DNA of 64,000 nucleotides from Rhinopithecus roxellana. Its lineage: Eukaryota; Chordata; Mammalia; Primates; Cercopithecidae. Position numbers and translations under genes: made by a program. A model generated the notes under the pieces. It was not told where the DNA came from. It saw nothing but the letters and a program-made list of their open reading frames with translations, and did no database searches. Position 1 is the stretch's first letter. Each line of letters begins with the position of its first letter. The stretch covers positions 38,587,711-38,651,710 of the forward strand of contig NC_044565.1 in NCBI RefSeq assembly GCF_007565055.1. Reading direction: 5' to 3'. Positions 1 through 12,527 of this stretch are shown here, piece after piece.

Positions 1-2330
1 TCACAGATCTCTGCTACAGCATCTAATACATCTAATAGGGTCACAGCGTGCCTTCAACATCTGCAATTAGTAATGAAGGTACTGGAACGGTATGACCTAT
101 TAGGTGTAAATTAAATATAGGTTTCTGTTAAAGATCAAGCCTTTTGGTAAAGCCTCAGAAACAGGTATGAAGAATATAAAAACAAAATTAAGTAAAATAA
201 TTTCTTAGTAATAACAAAACAATTGCTTTTCTTAAGCGAAAGGAGGCAAAAAAGCCTCTTATAAATTAGTATGATAAAGTTCAAAGGAAAAATATACAGT
301 TAAACTGGAATTTCAAGCTTCTAGATTCCAGAAACAGGGTTATTTTAAGTGTCCTAATTTTCTAGAAAATAACAACAGGGTTTTTTTGTACATAGGAAAA
401 GTCCATAACATGATTATTACTCTGGGTGACAGATTAATAGACATGTGCAATACCCACCCCTCCACCTATACTATCAAAGTTTAGTTCTTTTAATTGGAAG
501 AATCTAGTTTTAAGGGAGAAAACATCACAACACACACTAATTATGACTGCACCCCCTAATGGGCAGAAGTTGGGTCATTTAAATAAGAGAAAACATAGAA
601 ATATTTTATATTGGAATAGGAAAGGCCATATAAACCTTTAAATATACACTATTTCATCGGCTAGCATATTTTTAAGCAGTGTTAGAAAAATATTACAGAA
701 TTATTCTATAATTATAGAAACATCATTTGCCTATGAAAAAAAAACAATCCTAAACCACTTAATTTAAAAAGAGGCATTCTTTAAAAATCCCTTTCCTGGC
801 ATTAAAAATAAACTGTCACTAAAAAGCAGAAAAAAATTCTCCCAAAGCCTTCTATCTAAAACACAATTCATATTTTGATGTAAAGAAACCATCCTACTTC
901 ATTCCCCCAAATCACAACCTTAAAGAGTTGCTACTTAAATATTAGCCAGTGCTCTGTGAACCATTTTATATTAAAATTGGATAGTTCTAAACATCACAAA
1001 TATAAAAAGTATTGTTTGACACAGTGCCATTTTGATGATAAATTGCAATCTATAGCTCAAATAATTCTACCCAGGGATTAACATTTCAGAGGCTGAGCCA
1101 GAGATTATGTGTGTGGATCTTGAATTTCATCATCTCCCTTTGGCACAATAGCTTATTCTTCCTTTTTTCATCTATTCTCTCATGAAGGGTCAGGAAAGCT
1201 TAGCCTTGCTGTTGCATTCATTTCATCTCTACATTAACCAGATACCTTGCAGTCTTTAGTTCTTATGTGTTATTCCATTACAACTACTATGCTGCACTGT
1301 GCTATGGTTAATGAGGTTTGTACCAAATCAAAGGGTGCCATCAAGTGGTTATAATACTCTAAACAGCATTACACTAAACGACTATTGCAGATAGGCTTTC
1401 TTCAATATAGACAAACTTGCCATGCCTCTATGAAAGAATACATTAATGGAGCGAGAGGGTTGGAGGGGCAGCAGTGCAGTGTGGGGTGGTGCAGGAGGGA
1501 CAACAGGAGTATCAATATTAATTGTTGTTTTGTATTTTCTATCCTCAGGGATTTCTTTTTCTGCATATTATATTTATAAAATATAACTTTAGAACCATTG
1601 TTAAAATTAATTATGTCAGCAGATTATCAAATGATATTTATCAGGTATAATTCAAGCATGGCAGCAGAACTGGGAAGTAAAATTTATCAGTCAAAAATCA
1701 TGACTATACTGATAGGAGCTTATTTCTGAAAATAAGCAATAATAGTGCACATACTTAAAGAAAGACAGTGTCTTGTCAGATTCATTTCCTATTGCTAATG
1801 AAAACTTGCAAGGCTATGAAATAGAGCCAGTAATATTTGTTTTATTTCATACAGCCATGCCTAAGGTCTAACAAGGAACATAGCAGTTAAAGTGAGAACA
1901 CATTTTCAGTTATTTAAAACTTTCAACAGTCTACTCAACAGGCTACAGGGGTCATTTAGAGTTTTGAAGATAGGAATCAAGAACTGCTCTTAGAAAACAC
2001 ACAAGATAACATGAAATTCAAAATTGCTCACTCTGCAGAGCTGGCCAAACTGCTGCTGCCTGCAACTATCCTGTACCAGGGAAACCTAACATACAGGCTT
2101 AAAGCATCCTCATAACTATATACTTAATTCTGCTGCAGAGAAGGCAAATTATCCAAGTTTAGAAATTAAACAAGATGTGAAAAATTAAATCATAAAAGCT
2201 AACTGAATCTTTAGAAGATTTAAGGCGCAGTACCAACATAATAGCAAACTCCAGGCTAAACTAAAAAATCTATATGATGACACTGATATATTTTCTACAT
2301 AGCTATTGCAGATGGCCTACAGAAACATTT
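1..2330. other. Intron, no recognised element
   Basis: AT-rich, apparently single-copy sequence. No exon, RNA gene or repeat recognised; the 64-codon frame at 1385..1579 has no support. The next EHBP1 exon (Glu-Ser-Pro...) was looked for and not found. Confidence 0.6.
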
Positions 2331-2760
2331 CTCATCCCACATTTTCTTCTAGAGACTTATCACTTCCCCATCAAGAGGTAGAGTCTAATTCCTCTTCCCC
2401 TTGAACCTGGGCAGGTTTGTGATTGGCTTATAGGTAACACAAAATGAAGAAGTAACACTATGTGGCAAGGCTAGGTCAAAAAGGTGATGCAACTTACACT
2501 GGAAGAGCTAGAATCGTCACGCTGGAAGTCTTTAGCTGCCATGAAAGTAGTCCAACTGCCTTGAAAAAAATTCACACTAACCCACTCAAAGAGATGAAAT
2601 GGAGAGGCCCTGATACCACATGAAATGACAGAGTCCATCTCATGGGCTCCAGTCCTTCCTCCCCTCATGTTCTACCCCAACCACCTCAGACTACCACTGC
2701 ATAAGAGACTTCAAAGCCAGAACTGCCCAGCCAAGCCCTAATATGACTATAATCTGATCT
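2331..2760 (+). mobile_element. MLT1-like MaLR LTR, old
   Basis: The run 'gaggtagagtctaattcctcttccccttgaacctgggc' (in parts), then 'ggcaaggctaggtcaaaaaggtgatgcaactt', 'gagaggccc' and 'ccagaactgcccagccaagccc' follows the order of an MLT1 LTR consensus as I remember it. It is heavily diverged. The family assignment is tentative; that it is an old LTR is more certain. Confidence 0.55.
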
Positions 2761-3270
2761 ATTTAACTAAATCACAAGTGGCAGAAAATTATCAAGTTCC
2801 AGAAGATAGTCAGCAGACTTCAATCTGCACTGCTGCACTGCTTGTAACAATATTTAGTTGGTTACATATGGGAATGCAATAGACAACTAATGCCTACAAA
2901 GCTGGAAATACAAAATGGAACAAGCAGCAGAAAGGTCAGAAAAATGAGATCACTACCTCTGATGGATGAGGAAAGGATGATGTGGTTTAGAGAGAAAAAA
3001 ATAAGTTTCTTAAGTTTCATTTTGGGCAAGGAGTTATATGTCCTGGAAAAGACTGGAATGGTATTACAGTAGTTTACAGCATAAGCAGAAAGTTTAAAAA
3101 TATTTGAGGTCAATCCACATATACTAGAACCCAATGTAAGAAAAAGTAGGTTATACAAGAAAGGTGAAGGAGAAGACAGAATCTTAAAATGTATATTTTA
3201 ATAAAAAAGGAAAATAAAATTTAAAGGAATCTGACTTGGAAAAAAATCATTGATATATCCAACTGCCTCC
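2761..3270. other. Intron, nothing recognised
   Basis: Purine-rich, with overlapping short frames on both strands (98 and 60 codons) that have no recognisable content. Confidence 0.55.
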
Positions 3271-4475
3271 TGGATCTCTTTTCCCCCCAACAACCCACTC
3301 CTATCAATTCTTCCTTTGTGTTCTCTGTATTGCTTAAGAACAAATTATCTAAACATTCAAACTAGAAATCTGGAAGTCATCCTACACTCTCTGACCTCCC
3401 TTGAAATGAGTCACTAAGAAGTGATTCCACTACCTTCTACACACTTTTTAATCTTTTTCCCCTTTTCTCTGTCTGCACCTGCTAAGGCCACTGTCCTAGT
3501 TCAGGCCCATGACATCTGTTACTTGGATAACTGAATCAACTGCCTATCTGATCTCAAGCCCTTCAGTTTTGCACATTTCAATTCATTCCTTATAGAAATA
3601 TCTTTTTAAACTGTGGGTTATGATCCATTAGTGGATGAAGAATTCAATTTAATGGGTTGCAAAGTCAATTTAGTGGTTTGCAACCAGCATTCTAAAACAT
3701 CAGGATAGAACAGAAAATACCACAGTACATCCCACAATACTTGTAAAAGTAAGACTTGTTTCAGTTGTACACAGGTACATATGTGTGTACTAGATCATAA
3801 TGCAAAATGCATTTCTTACAACTACAGTAAAAAAAAGTTTGAAAGATAAAAACTGATTATTTAAAAATATAAATCTGATATTATCACTCTGCTTAAAACT
3901 TTTCCATGCCTCGTGATAGCTTACTGGAATCATGAATCAGAATCACAGAGGGTCCAGTGAGCAAATCTACATGTTTTAATAGGTCCAGAAGTGATTCTCA
4001 TAGGCAGCCAAGTTTGGGATCCACAGGCTTCTAGGATAAAGTTCAAATTCCTTGGTGTAGCACACAAGATCATCCATAGTCTTACCGAAGATGAGTAAGG
4101 GCTCATCTTGGTAGCTTCAACCCCTAGTACTCTCTTCACTTTGGGTATAAAGCTGCAACAGTTTTATCTCTGTGCCTTTACCAATGCTATTCCCTCTGTC
4201 CTTACCTCAGACCCCATTCTCTTCATACAATTATCCGGTGAGTGAACTTTTAAAAGTCTTTCAACTCCCCTATAAAGCCTTTCCCATGCCCCTGATAGTT
4301 ATGAGCACTCCTGGACGTCTTCAAGAGGCCTGCCACCTGCCTCTTAAGCATCCTCACTGTATTTTGATCATTTGCTTACAGATCTGCCTCCCTGACTAGA
4401 TCAAGAACTACGTGCAGATGAAAACTTTGTCTTATTCATATCCCCAATGTTAGGAAGTAAATGTATAGCCAATAT
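3271..4475 (+). mobile_element. L2 LINE, 3' part, interrupted
   Basis: Plus-strand L2 3' sequence appears in pieces: 'ttggataactgaatcaactgcct' at about 3520, 'tcactctgcttaaaactttt' at 3885, 'ggataaagttcaaattcctt' at 4033, and 'tgtgcctttaccaatgctat' at 4172. It is split by an unclassified block at 3606..3865 and the MER5-type fragment at 3926..4024. The unclassified block holds 'gttatgatccattagtggatg' and resembles an old DNA transposon. Confidence 0.7.
3926..4024 (+). mobile_element. MER5-type fragment inside L2
   Basis: 'gaatcagaatcacagagggtcc' then 'agtgattctcataggcagcc' and 'ggatccacaggc' follow the right half of MER5A. L2-like sequence lies on both sides, so this inserted into the L2. 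Confidence 0.55.
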
Positions 4476-4799
4476 CACAGTAACCAGGATAATGAAATCC
4501 AAAAATCAATCCTTCTGTGTGACCCAACTTAAGTAGAACAATGGTCTCCTTTATAAAAAGTTCAATCTTTCTCTTCTTCAGTTTGAAAAGAAAAAAGTGT
4601 AATTTTGGAAAATATCAAAAGAGGTAGCAAGGCATATACTGTTGATTGCTTTGGCTGAAGAGATTTAATAGAAAGTAAATATATCATGATTTTTAGTGAT
4701 TTAATTAGGAGTTTTACATCCATTTCATGTCAATTGACCATTTTTCTAAATTTTTCCTAATTTTAAGGATAAAGGGGAAATTCTTCAAAATTATCGAGA
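4476..4799. other. Intron, nothing recognised
   Basis: AT-rich spacer between L2 and the MaLR internal region; the missing 5' part of the MaLR is not here. Confidence 0.5.
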
Positions 4800-6055
4800 C
4801 TGATTTATTTCCAAATTCATCCTGCCCCAGAATCTGTGGAACTTTTAACTTGAAAGAGATGATTTAGGGTATCTGGCAGAAGAAATTTCTAAGCGGCGAA
4901 GAATTCAAGAGGAAGCAGAGCAAAAAATTTGGAAAATTTACAGCCTGACAATGCAATATAAAAGAAAACCCCATTTTCTGTGGAGAAATTCAAGCCAACT
5001 GCAGAAATTTGCATAAGTAACGAGGAGACTAATGTTAGTCACCAAGACAATGGAGAAAATGTCTCCAGGTCATGTCAGACACCTTCACAGCAGCCCCTCC
5101 CCTCACAGGCCAGGAGGCCTGGAAGGGAAAAATGGTTTCCTGGGCCAGGTCCAGGGCTCCCCTGCTGTGTGCAGCCTTGGGACTTGGTGCCCTGTGTCCC
5201 AGCCACTTCAGCAAGGGCTAAAAGGGGCCAACATACAGCTTAGGCCATGGCTTCAGAGGGTACAAGCCCCAAGCCTTGGCAACTTCTATGTGGCGTTGGG
5301 CCTGTGAGTGCACAGAAGTCAAGAATTCAGGATTAGAAACCTCCACCTAGATTTCAGAGGACATATACAAAGGCCTGGATGTCCAGGCAGAAGTTTGCTG
5401 CAGGGGCAGAGCCCTCATGGGGAAACTCTGCTAGGGTTGTGTGGAAGGGAAATGTCAGGTCGGAGCCCCTACACAGAGTCCCCACTGGGGCACTGCCTCG
5501 TGGAGCTGTGAGAAGAAGTCCACCATCTTCCAGACTCCAGAATGGTAGATCCACTGAGAACTTGCACTGTGCACCTGGAAAAGTCACAGAAAATAAACGA
5601 CAGCCCGTGAAAGCAGCCAGGAGGGGGTCTGTACCCTGCAAAGCCACATGGATGGCACTGCCCAAGGCCGTGAGTGCCACCGCTTGCATCTGCGTGACCT
5701 AATTGTGAGATATGGCATCAAAGGAGATAATTTTAGAACTTTAAGGTTTAATGACTGCCCTATTGGATTTTGGACTTGCACAGGGCCTGTATCCCCTTTG
5801 TTTTGGTCAATTTCTCCCATTAGCAATGGTTGTATTTACCCAATGTCCATACCCCACTGTATCTAAGAAGTAACTAACTTGCTTTTGATTTTACAGGCTC
5901 ATAGGTGGAAGGGACTTGCCTTGTCTCAGATAAAACTTTGGACTTAGACTTTCAGTTAATGTTGGAATGAGTTAAGACTTTGGGGGACTGTTGGGAATGC
6001 ATGATTGTGTTTTGAAACATGAAGACATGAGATATGGGAGGGGCCAGGGACTGAA
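4800..6055 (+). mobile_element. ERVL-MaLR internal region (MST/THE1-int type), partial
   Basis: About 1.25 kb resembles the 3' part of the non-autonomous MaLR internal sequence, from 'tctgtggaacttttaacttg' through 'aaatgtctccaggtcatgtc' to 'gacatgagatatgggagggg', and runs straight into an LTR. The 5' LTR and the start of the internal region are missing, and there is an internal gap near 4905. MaLR internal regions have no functional retroviral genes; the frames of 60-111 codons here are chance. Confidence 0.85.
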
Positions 6056-6407
6056 TGATATGGTTTGGCTGTGTCCCCACCCAAATCTTATCCTGAGTTG
6101 TAATAATCTCCACATGTCAAGGGTAGGACCAGGTGGAGATAACTGAATTATGGTGGCAGTTTCCCCCATACTGTTCTTAAGAGTTCTCAGGAGATCTGAT
6201 GGTTTTATAAGGGGCTTATCCCCTTTGCTTGGCACTCATTCTGTCTCCTGCCACCCTGTAAAGAGGTGCCTTCCACCATGACTGTAAGTTTACTGAGGCC
6301 TCCCCAGTCATGTGGAATTGTGAGTCAATTAAACCTCTTTTCTTTATATTATAAATTACCCAGTCACTGGTATGTCTTTATTAGCAGTGTGAGAACAAAC
6401 CAATACA
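6056..6407 (+). mobile_element. MaLR 3' LTR (MST/THE1 type)
   Basis: About 350 bp, starting tgatatggtttggctgtgtc and ending in a gagaacaaaccaataca-type terminus. It contains the TATAAAA-like region near 6208 and the conserved 'gtgagtcaattaaacctctt' poly(A) area. It is continuous with the internal region on its left. Confidence 0.92.
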
Positions 6408-6694
6408 ACCACATATCAGAGAAAAAATCTTACAATACAGAAAGATAGAAACTGCCAGATATCTCTAGGAATACACATAGCCATGTGTGAAAAGCTACAC
6501 TTAAAACATTGTTGATAATTTCAGTACATATTAACTGCTAATTTCTATTGTACTTTTCAGCTATCATTATACATTTACCATAGTACATATCACCTTACTC
6601 TTGTCTTACATGTGTATCCCTCAAACCAAAATTAGTATCTGAGTGGAAATGTTCTCTTATATATAACCCCCAAAGTAGTTAAAACAGTACTAGG

Positions 6695-6895
6695 CTCTAA
6701 ATCTAGTGCTTAGGACAATAAATGTTTGATGATTGAGTGAGTAAATAAATGGTAAAATGCATGAGTTTCAGAGTTTGAAGACATGGGTTTGAGGCCAGGT
6801 TAAGCTGCTTTCTGTGTGTTCTTGGGCGAGTTACTTAATCTCGCTGAGTCAAAGAAATTATAATAACGTACACTTTAGAAATGTTTCATAAAGAT
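6695..6895 (+). mobile_element. MIR SINE with preceding L2/MIR tail
   Basis: 'gaggccaggttaagctgctttctg' and 'tcttgggcgagttacttaatctcgctgag' (in parts) are the MIR core; 'cttaggacaataaatgtttgatgattgag' just before it looks like a separate tail. Confidence 0.65.
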
Positions 6896-7135
6896 GAAAT
6901 GTCCCATTTTATTTGAAAAAGGTTTGTATTCTTTAACAAAACATATCAAGTATCATTTATGATTTATGAAGTTATTAATCAGTTGATATAGTTTAACTTT
7001 AAGAGGCAGGTGAAGCCAGATCTTAAAGTTAACATCACACTGGCCTAAGTAATTTTAGAAAGAAAAGTAACTGAACACATGGTTAAGTTATTACAACCCT
7101 AGAAAAATCAACCACTTTTTAAAAAGTGAAATACA

Positions 7136-7432
7136 GGCTGGGCACAGTGGCTCGCGCCTGTAATCCTAGCACTTTGGGAGGCCGAGGCGGGCAGATCACG
7201 AGGTCAGGAGATCGAGACCATCCTGGTTAACACGGTGAAACCCCATCTCTACTTAAAAAATTACAAAAATTAGCCAGGCATGGTGGCGGGCACCTGTAGT
7301 CCCAGCTACTCAGGAGGCTGAGGCAGGAGAATGGCATGAACTTGGGAGGCAGAGCTTGCAGTGAGCTGAGATGGTGCCACTGCACTCCAGCCTGGGTGAC
7401 AGAGCCAGACTCCGTCTCGGGAAAAAAAAAAA
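7136..7432 (+). mobile_element. Alu (AluS/Y type), full length
   Basis: Starts ggctgggcacagtggctcgc, ends in about 12 A. The duplication aaaaagtgaaata is at 7121..7133 and again after the tail. Confidence 0.93.
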
Positions 7433-7915
7433 AGTGAAATATAAAAGAAAGTAATCTAGTGAATGACATGCTGTTCCACAAAGAAGCCTCTCTTGCCTCC
7501 AGACCTCTGCTCAAGCTGCTCCAGCCACCTGAAACACCCTACAAATCCAATGCAGACAACTATCAAAAGTACTTAATCTCCTATCGGAAATCTCTCATTT
7601 GGATTTTAGGAAGGAAATACAATGCCTTTACCATATACTACAGAACACTCCCAGTGAAGTCTGAGGCAGTCTGACTAAATAATCAAACATATTATTTTTG
7701 CAGCAAAACAAATAAACATTTACACTAAGTGGAATAAATACCATGAATAGCTTCATCTCGGGTGAGGTCAGGTTTTGCCACCAAATGAATTTGAATCAAA
7801 TTTCCAAAAAAATAAAAAATTATAAACATCTTAGGCAGAGATTTTGGATTCTGAAGCTACAGAAAAAGGACTGTAAAAACTTTATTTTTTAGGTTTCAAT
7901 TTATTTATCACTTTC
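7433..7915. other. Intron, nothing recognised
   Basis: Sequence after the Alu with a 71-codon chance frame. Confidence 0.5.
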
Positions 7916-8140
7916 AATAGAAAGCCTACCCTAACTCACCAAGACTGCATTAAGTACTCTTTATATGGGAATTTAAAACATCCTAAACTTAATCTTCATA
8001 GTGGTTGCCTGTTTCCCCACTCCAGACTGTAGAATACTGGAAGTCAGAGACCACACCGTTTCCACCATTACATTCTCAGTATGTAGCAAGTATCTGTCAC
8101 AGGGTATCTATTTATTAAATACTAGTTGGATAAATGTGCA
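7916..8140 (+). mobile_element. L2 LINE 3' end fragment
   Basis: 'ccagactgtagaatactgga', 'agagaccacaccgtttcc' and 'ctatttattaaatactagttggataaat' resemble the L2 3' terminus. Confidence 0.55.
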
Positions 8141-8494
8141 ATTATGAGTAATAAGGAATCCTGTGAATTTTCATACTATTGCAGTACTTGATCTGTAATG
8201 TATTATCAACATCAAATAAAGATGAATCTCCAAATACTGAACAGGGACAAAACTCAGAAAAACAGAACCAGAAAACAAGAAAACTGTAATAGTATGAAAA
8301 CAGTGTTCTGTTGCTAAAAAAGATGGAACTTTCCCTTAAAATGTGTTAGCTAGGACATTTCACAAATTAAACTGCTATGTGAAATAAATTATCTGGCATG
8401 TAATTTTTATTTACTATTTTAACATAGAGTTTCTTGCATTACACAATGATAAATATAGTACAGCTGACAGGCTCAAAGCATGCATGATCATTCT
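8141..8494. other. Intron, nothing recognised
   Basis: AT-rich spacer left of the young AluY. Confidence 0.5.
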
Positions 8495-8507
8495 TAGGCA
8501 TACCTCT

Positions 8508-8815
8508 TTTTTTTTTTTTTTTTTTTGAGACGGAGTCTCGCTCTGTCGCCCAGGCTGGAGTGCAGTGGCCGGATCTCAGCTCACTGCAAGCTCCGCAGCT
8601 CCGCCTCCCAGGTTTACGCCATTCTCCTGCCTCAGCCTCCCGAGTAGCTGGGACTACAGGCGCCCGCCACTTCGCCCGGCTCATTTTTTGTATTTTTAGT
8701 AGAGACGGGGTTTCACCGTGTTAGCCAGGATGGTCTCGATCTCCTGACCTCGTGATCCACCCGTCTCGGCCTCCCAAAGTGCTGGGATTACAGGCTTGAG
8801 CCACCGCGCCCGGCC
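8508..8815 (-). mobile_element. Young AluY (cercopithecid AluYR type)
   Basis: Full-length copy in reverse, T-tail at left, ending caccgcgcccggcc. The duplication taggcatacctc is found at 8495 and 8816. It carries the same lineage variants as the 19371 copy, plus a local repeat 'agctccgc agctccgc' near 8588-8605 that looks like a private slip. Confidence 0.93.
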
Positions 8816-8986
8816 TAGGCATACCTCTTTTTTTAAGTGCAACAAAAGTTTCTCCATTATTTTCTTTAAAGTTAAAGGATCATTTGAGAATAAAGGAGAT
8901 GGGATTTTCCTCTAGAAGCACAATCTGAAAGATTTCTGAATTAGAACAGCACATTAAATACTGAACATTAAAGGAAATTAAGGAGG

Positions 8987-8990
<4 letters not shown>

Positions 8991-9029
<39 letters not shown>
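8991..9029. repeat. (TA)n microsatellite
   Basis: About 19 pure TA units. Confidence 0.98.
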
Positions 9030-9034
<5 letters not shown>

Positions 9035-10921
9035 TTCTCTGAAATGTAATCAAAATAAGACTTAGTTAGCTAAAAATTTTTCATTTAACTCCTAGTCATA
9101 TCTATTATACCCTGCCTAATTTACACAGACAGCCAGTCACCATTCCCATAATCATATACAACAGAAAGCTGACAGGATAATTAAAAGACTAAAAAAATCT
9201 GTATGAACTATCAGCTTCCTACTCTTAAATCAGGAGTTTAATTCTGAGGAGGTTATAAGAAAAGCTTTGTTGCTTCTTAGATAGCCATTTTTTTTCTTTG
9301 TAGAAACAAGAATAGTATCACTTTTCAAGAATCAAGATAATATTGAACCTGCAGCCTAAGAGGTCAGAGAGATCATCTAAAAGGCAGTTAAGTTAAAAAA
9401 AAAAAATCATTTGCTGGTAGATCACCTTTTCTGACATGCCAGTAACTCTTAACCACGTTCTTAAGTTGATGATGTTCAAGTGGACTTCATTATTTATAGA
9501 AGAAATGATATAATATCTGAAATTTACTTTAAATCTGGTAAAGCAAACAACAGAAAAGTAGAAGAATTGATGAAATAAGTTTGAAAAAAAATACTGAAGA
9601 TTATTGAGCTGGGAGACGTGTACTTAGAGGTTTAGTATATTATTTCTCCTATTTTTGTGCATGTTTGAAAAATAACCAAAAAAGTTAAGTTGAAACTACA
9701 AATAAAACACTGGCTCTTGATTAGATTTATCCAAATTGCTACATTTGTATGAAAGACAAGATGACAGACGTCCTCTATACATTGCTTTCAAATTTCTAAA
9801 ATATTTAGAAATCCAAAAGGGTCTAAGACTCTGGGACTGTAAGAAAAGAACACAGTTGAGAAGTTTATACCAAAAGAATGGCCTAAAAGAGATCTAACAA
9901 TACAGCGATCTTTGATTCATCATTCAAATGTATTCTGGTTAGTGCTGTGTAGAACAATACTCTCTCAGCAAGTAACTATAAGCACATGAATTTTCTTGCC
10001 ATTTAGCAAGAATGAGATAATTCACGTTCTTCCTTGACGAAACTGCAGTGAATAGGGTGAGAAAAGGACTGGTTTCCCTACACACAAAGTTGAATGAACT
10101 ACAGGAAAAATAAAAGTTTAATGTATATATAAATAGTATATAATACTAACAAATACAGATAAATGGGCATTACTGACTAAACCATTCTTAATTATTGGAT
10201 TAATAGAAGAACAAAAAGTGGAGTATGCTGCCTAGTGGAAGTTTGATTAGGTTCAAGTAAGTTAACTGGGCCACATTTCCAGAGGAGGTGGTACATTAAA
10301 CGGAATGCTATAAACAGGACTATACTAAGGGAAATGCTGCCATACCCTGAAAAGGCTGAGCCATCTCTGATTGATGCTTACATTATAAATTGCCTCCACG
10401 GTGGAGGAGGGGTACTGCTAAAGTTTGTGAGATGGTATTCTCATATGTACTAGACACTCTTTAGACCTTTGGAAATGTATTCTTGAAAGGCTTGGAGCTG
10501 AAAAGATAATCCCAGTTTGGAGCTACAGGAGAAAGTGCAAGCTACAGTTCCTGAAAAAGATATCCAGTCTTTCCCCAGACACTGAAATGAGATGCCTTGA
10601 TTGAGGTGACACAGAAAGAAAAACAACTAAAGGAGAGAAGCAGCATTTATATGCTTTTTTTCTCTGAAAGAAAAAGTAGATTTATCAGAATTGTTATTTT
10701 GCGAGATCAAGAGACTGACTTGATTTTGGAGAAGGATTCAAACAAATTTAATAAGGTCAGAAACGTTGTGATTTTATATTGTTTACACTGTATTATTTGA
10801 GCTATTATATCATCTCTATTCTTGGTATAATCTTGTCAGGTGAGTTTGGTTGGGCAAGTAATCCTGTTCAACATAATCCAACAAAAGAAACAAAGCAGAA
10901 GAGCATTTACACTACTGCCTT

Positions 10922-10925
<4 letters not shown>
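9030..10925. other. Intron, nothing recognised
   Basis: Nearly 1.9 kb free of any repeat I can name. A small inverted motif 'cctccacggtggagg' occurs at about 10395..10409. Confidence 0.55.
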
Positions 10926-10952
<27 letters not shown>

Positions 10953-11240
10953 GTCAGGGTCTCACTCTGTCGCCCAGGCTGGAGTACAATGGTACAATAA
11001 GAGCACATTACAGTCTCAACCTCCCAGGCTCAACCAATCCTCCTGCCTCAGCCTCCTGAGTAGTTGGGACTACAAGCACACATCACCACAGTCCAGCCAT
11101 TTTTTTTTACTTTATGTAGAGAAAAGGTCTCACTGTATTATATTCCCCATGCTGGTCTTGAACTCCTGAGCTCAAGCAATACTTCCACCTCGGGCTCCCA
11201 AAGTGTTAAAGATTACAGGCGTGTGCTACCAGGCCCAGCC
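10926..11240 (-). mobile_element. Old Alu (AluJ type)
   Basis: T-tail at left, diverged arms ending gctaccaggcccagcc. Chance frames of 73 and 87 codons run through it. Confidence 0.9.
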
Positions 11241-11585
11241 ATCTGCCTTGGAATTAACATAATTAATTTAGCCCATCGCCATTCATTTAAAAGTCTTCTG
11301 GAGGTAACATCAAACAAACAGCAATAAAAAAGGGACTGGAGGAGCCGAACTTCCCATCTCACAGGTCACAGTTGGAAATAGTGGGAAAGACTGGATAGTG
11401 AATAGGTAGCACCAAGAAAACACATTTTGATACCCCACTGATCTCCTCCATGGAGGAGACAGAAACAAGTTAATCATATGCCTATTATTACATTCACTGG
11501 GTTAACAGTTACAAAACAAAAAGCAGATGTCTATTAATCTTTAACGGGGGAGCTCATGTTTTCTCTTGGTTTTGTTTTTCCTCTT
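11241..11585. other. Intron, nothing recognised
   Basis: Spacer between Alu and L2; contains the short palindrome 'cctccatggagg' near 11446. Confidence 0.5.
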
Positions 11586-11880
11586 TCAATTACTTTTGCT
11601 CTAAACTCACCATTGTTTCTCTTGCCTTTATCTTTCTTTCAGTCCTGATATTTCTCTCCTCTGCTTAGAATGCCTTTTTTTTTTGCCTAACTTCCTTTTT
11701 TCTTCAAGATTAAACTCTGCCTCCAGGAATTATTCCCTGACTCTGCCCTCCATTACTGTCCTGTAGTACCCTATGAACTTTTTTTTTTCCTTGCAGTTCT
11801 TTCTTTATCTCTCTGACACTTCACTACTTCATAAGCTTCTTGAGGACAGGTTATCTTACATCATCAAATGTAAGTTTTCA
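11586..11880 (+). mobile_element. L2 LINE 3' fragment
   Basis: 'ctgctctgcttagaatgcctt', 'caagattaaactctgcctccaggaa' and 'cttcttgaggacaggttatct' follow the L2 3' end in order. Confidence 0.65.
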
Positions 11881-12244
11881 TTGGTTTAAAGATGATATAT
11901 CATTATTTTATACAGCAGTAAGAAAGCAAAAAAAGAAAAAAACACTGCCAGTTGTAACTGTGGGACATCCTAGATGTAAGATGATCCCAAGTTCACAGAA
12001 AAAAATGTGGGAGAAAAAACCATGAATCTCAGAATCAAAATTCTGCATGTCTTAACTGACTTTGTATCTTCAATAACCACCAAATGTCTGGGCATATAGA
12101 AAATTCATATTAAAATATTGCAGAATGGTTGAATAAATTAATGAATGGATTCAATCTGATTGGTGCCTTTCATCAATATGCTTTTAATGTATTAAAACAA
12201 TGGAATCAGAAAAATAAAATTTTTTAGATTTTAAAAACCAAAAC
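11881..12244. other. Intron, nothing firm
   Basis: Possibly a faint L2/MIR tail near 12085-12150 ('gaatggttgaataaattaat'). Confidence 0.45.
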
Positions 12245-12527
12245 CAGCTGGGTGTGGTAGCTCATGCCTGTAATCTCAACACTCTGGGAGGCAGAGATGG
12301 GAGTACTGCTTGAGTTCAATGGTTCAAAACAGCCTGGTCAACAAAGGGAGACCCTGTCTCTACAAAATAGAAAATTAGCCAGGTGTGATGGTGTGCATCT
12401 GTAGTCTCAGCTACTGGGGAGGCTGAGGCAGGACGATTGCTTGAGCCCAGGAGTTCAAGGTTGCAGTGAGCCATGATCATAACACTGCACTCTAGCCTGG
12501 GTGACAGAGCGAGACCTTGTCTCAAAT
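12245..12527 (+). mobile_element. Old Alu (AluJ type)
   Basis: Starts agctgggtgtggtagctcat; dimeric, tail very short and decayed. Confidence 0.9.

Noticed and set aside
5354..5702. Frames of 111 and 107 codons on both strands in a GC-richer patch
   Set aside because: They sit in MaLR internal sequence, which does not encode these; no start context or domain.
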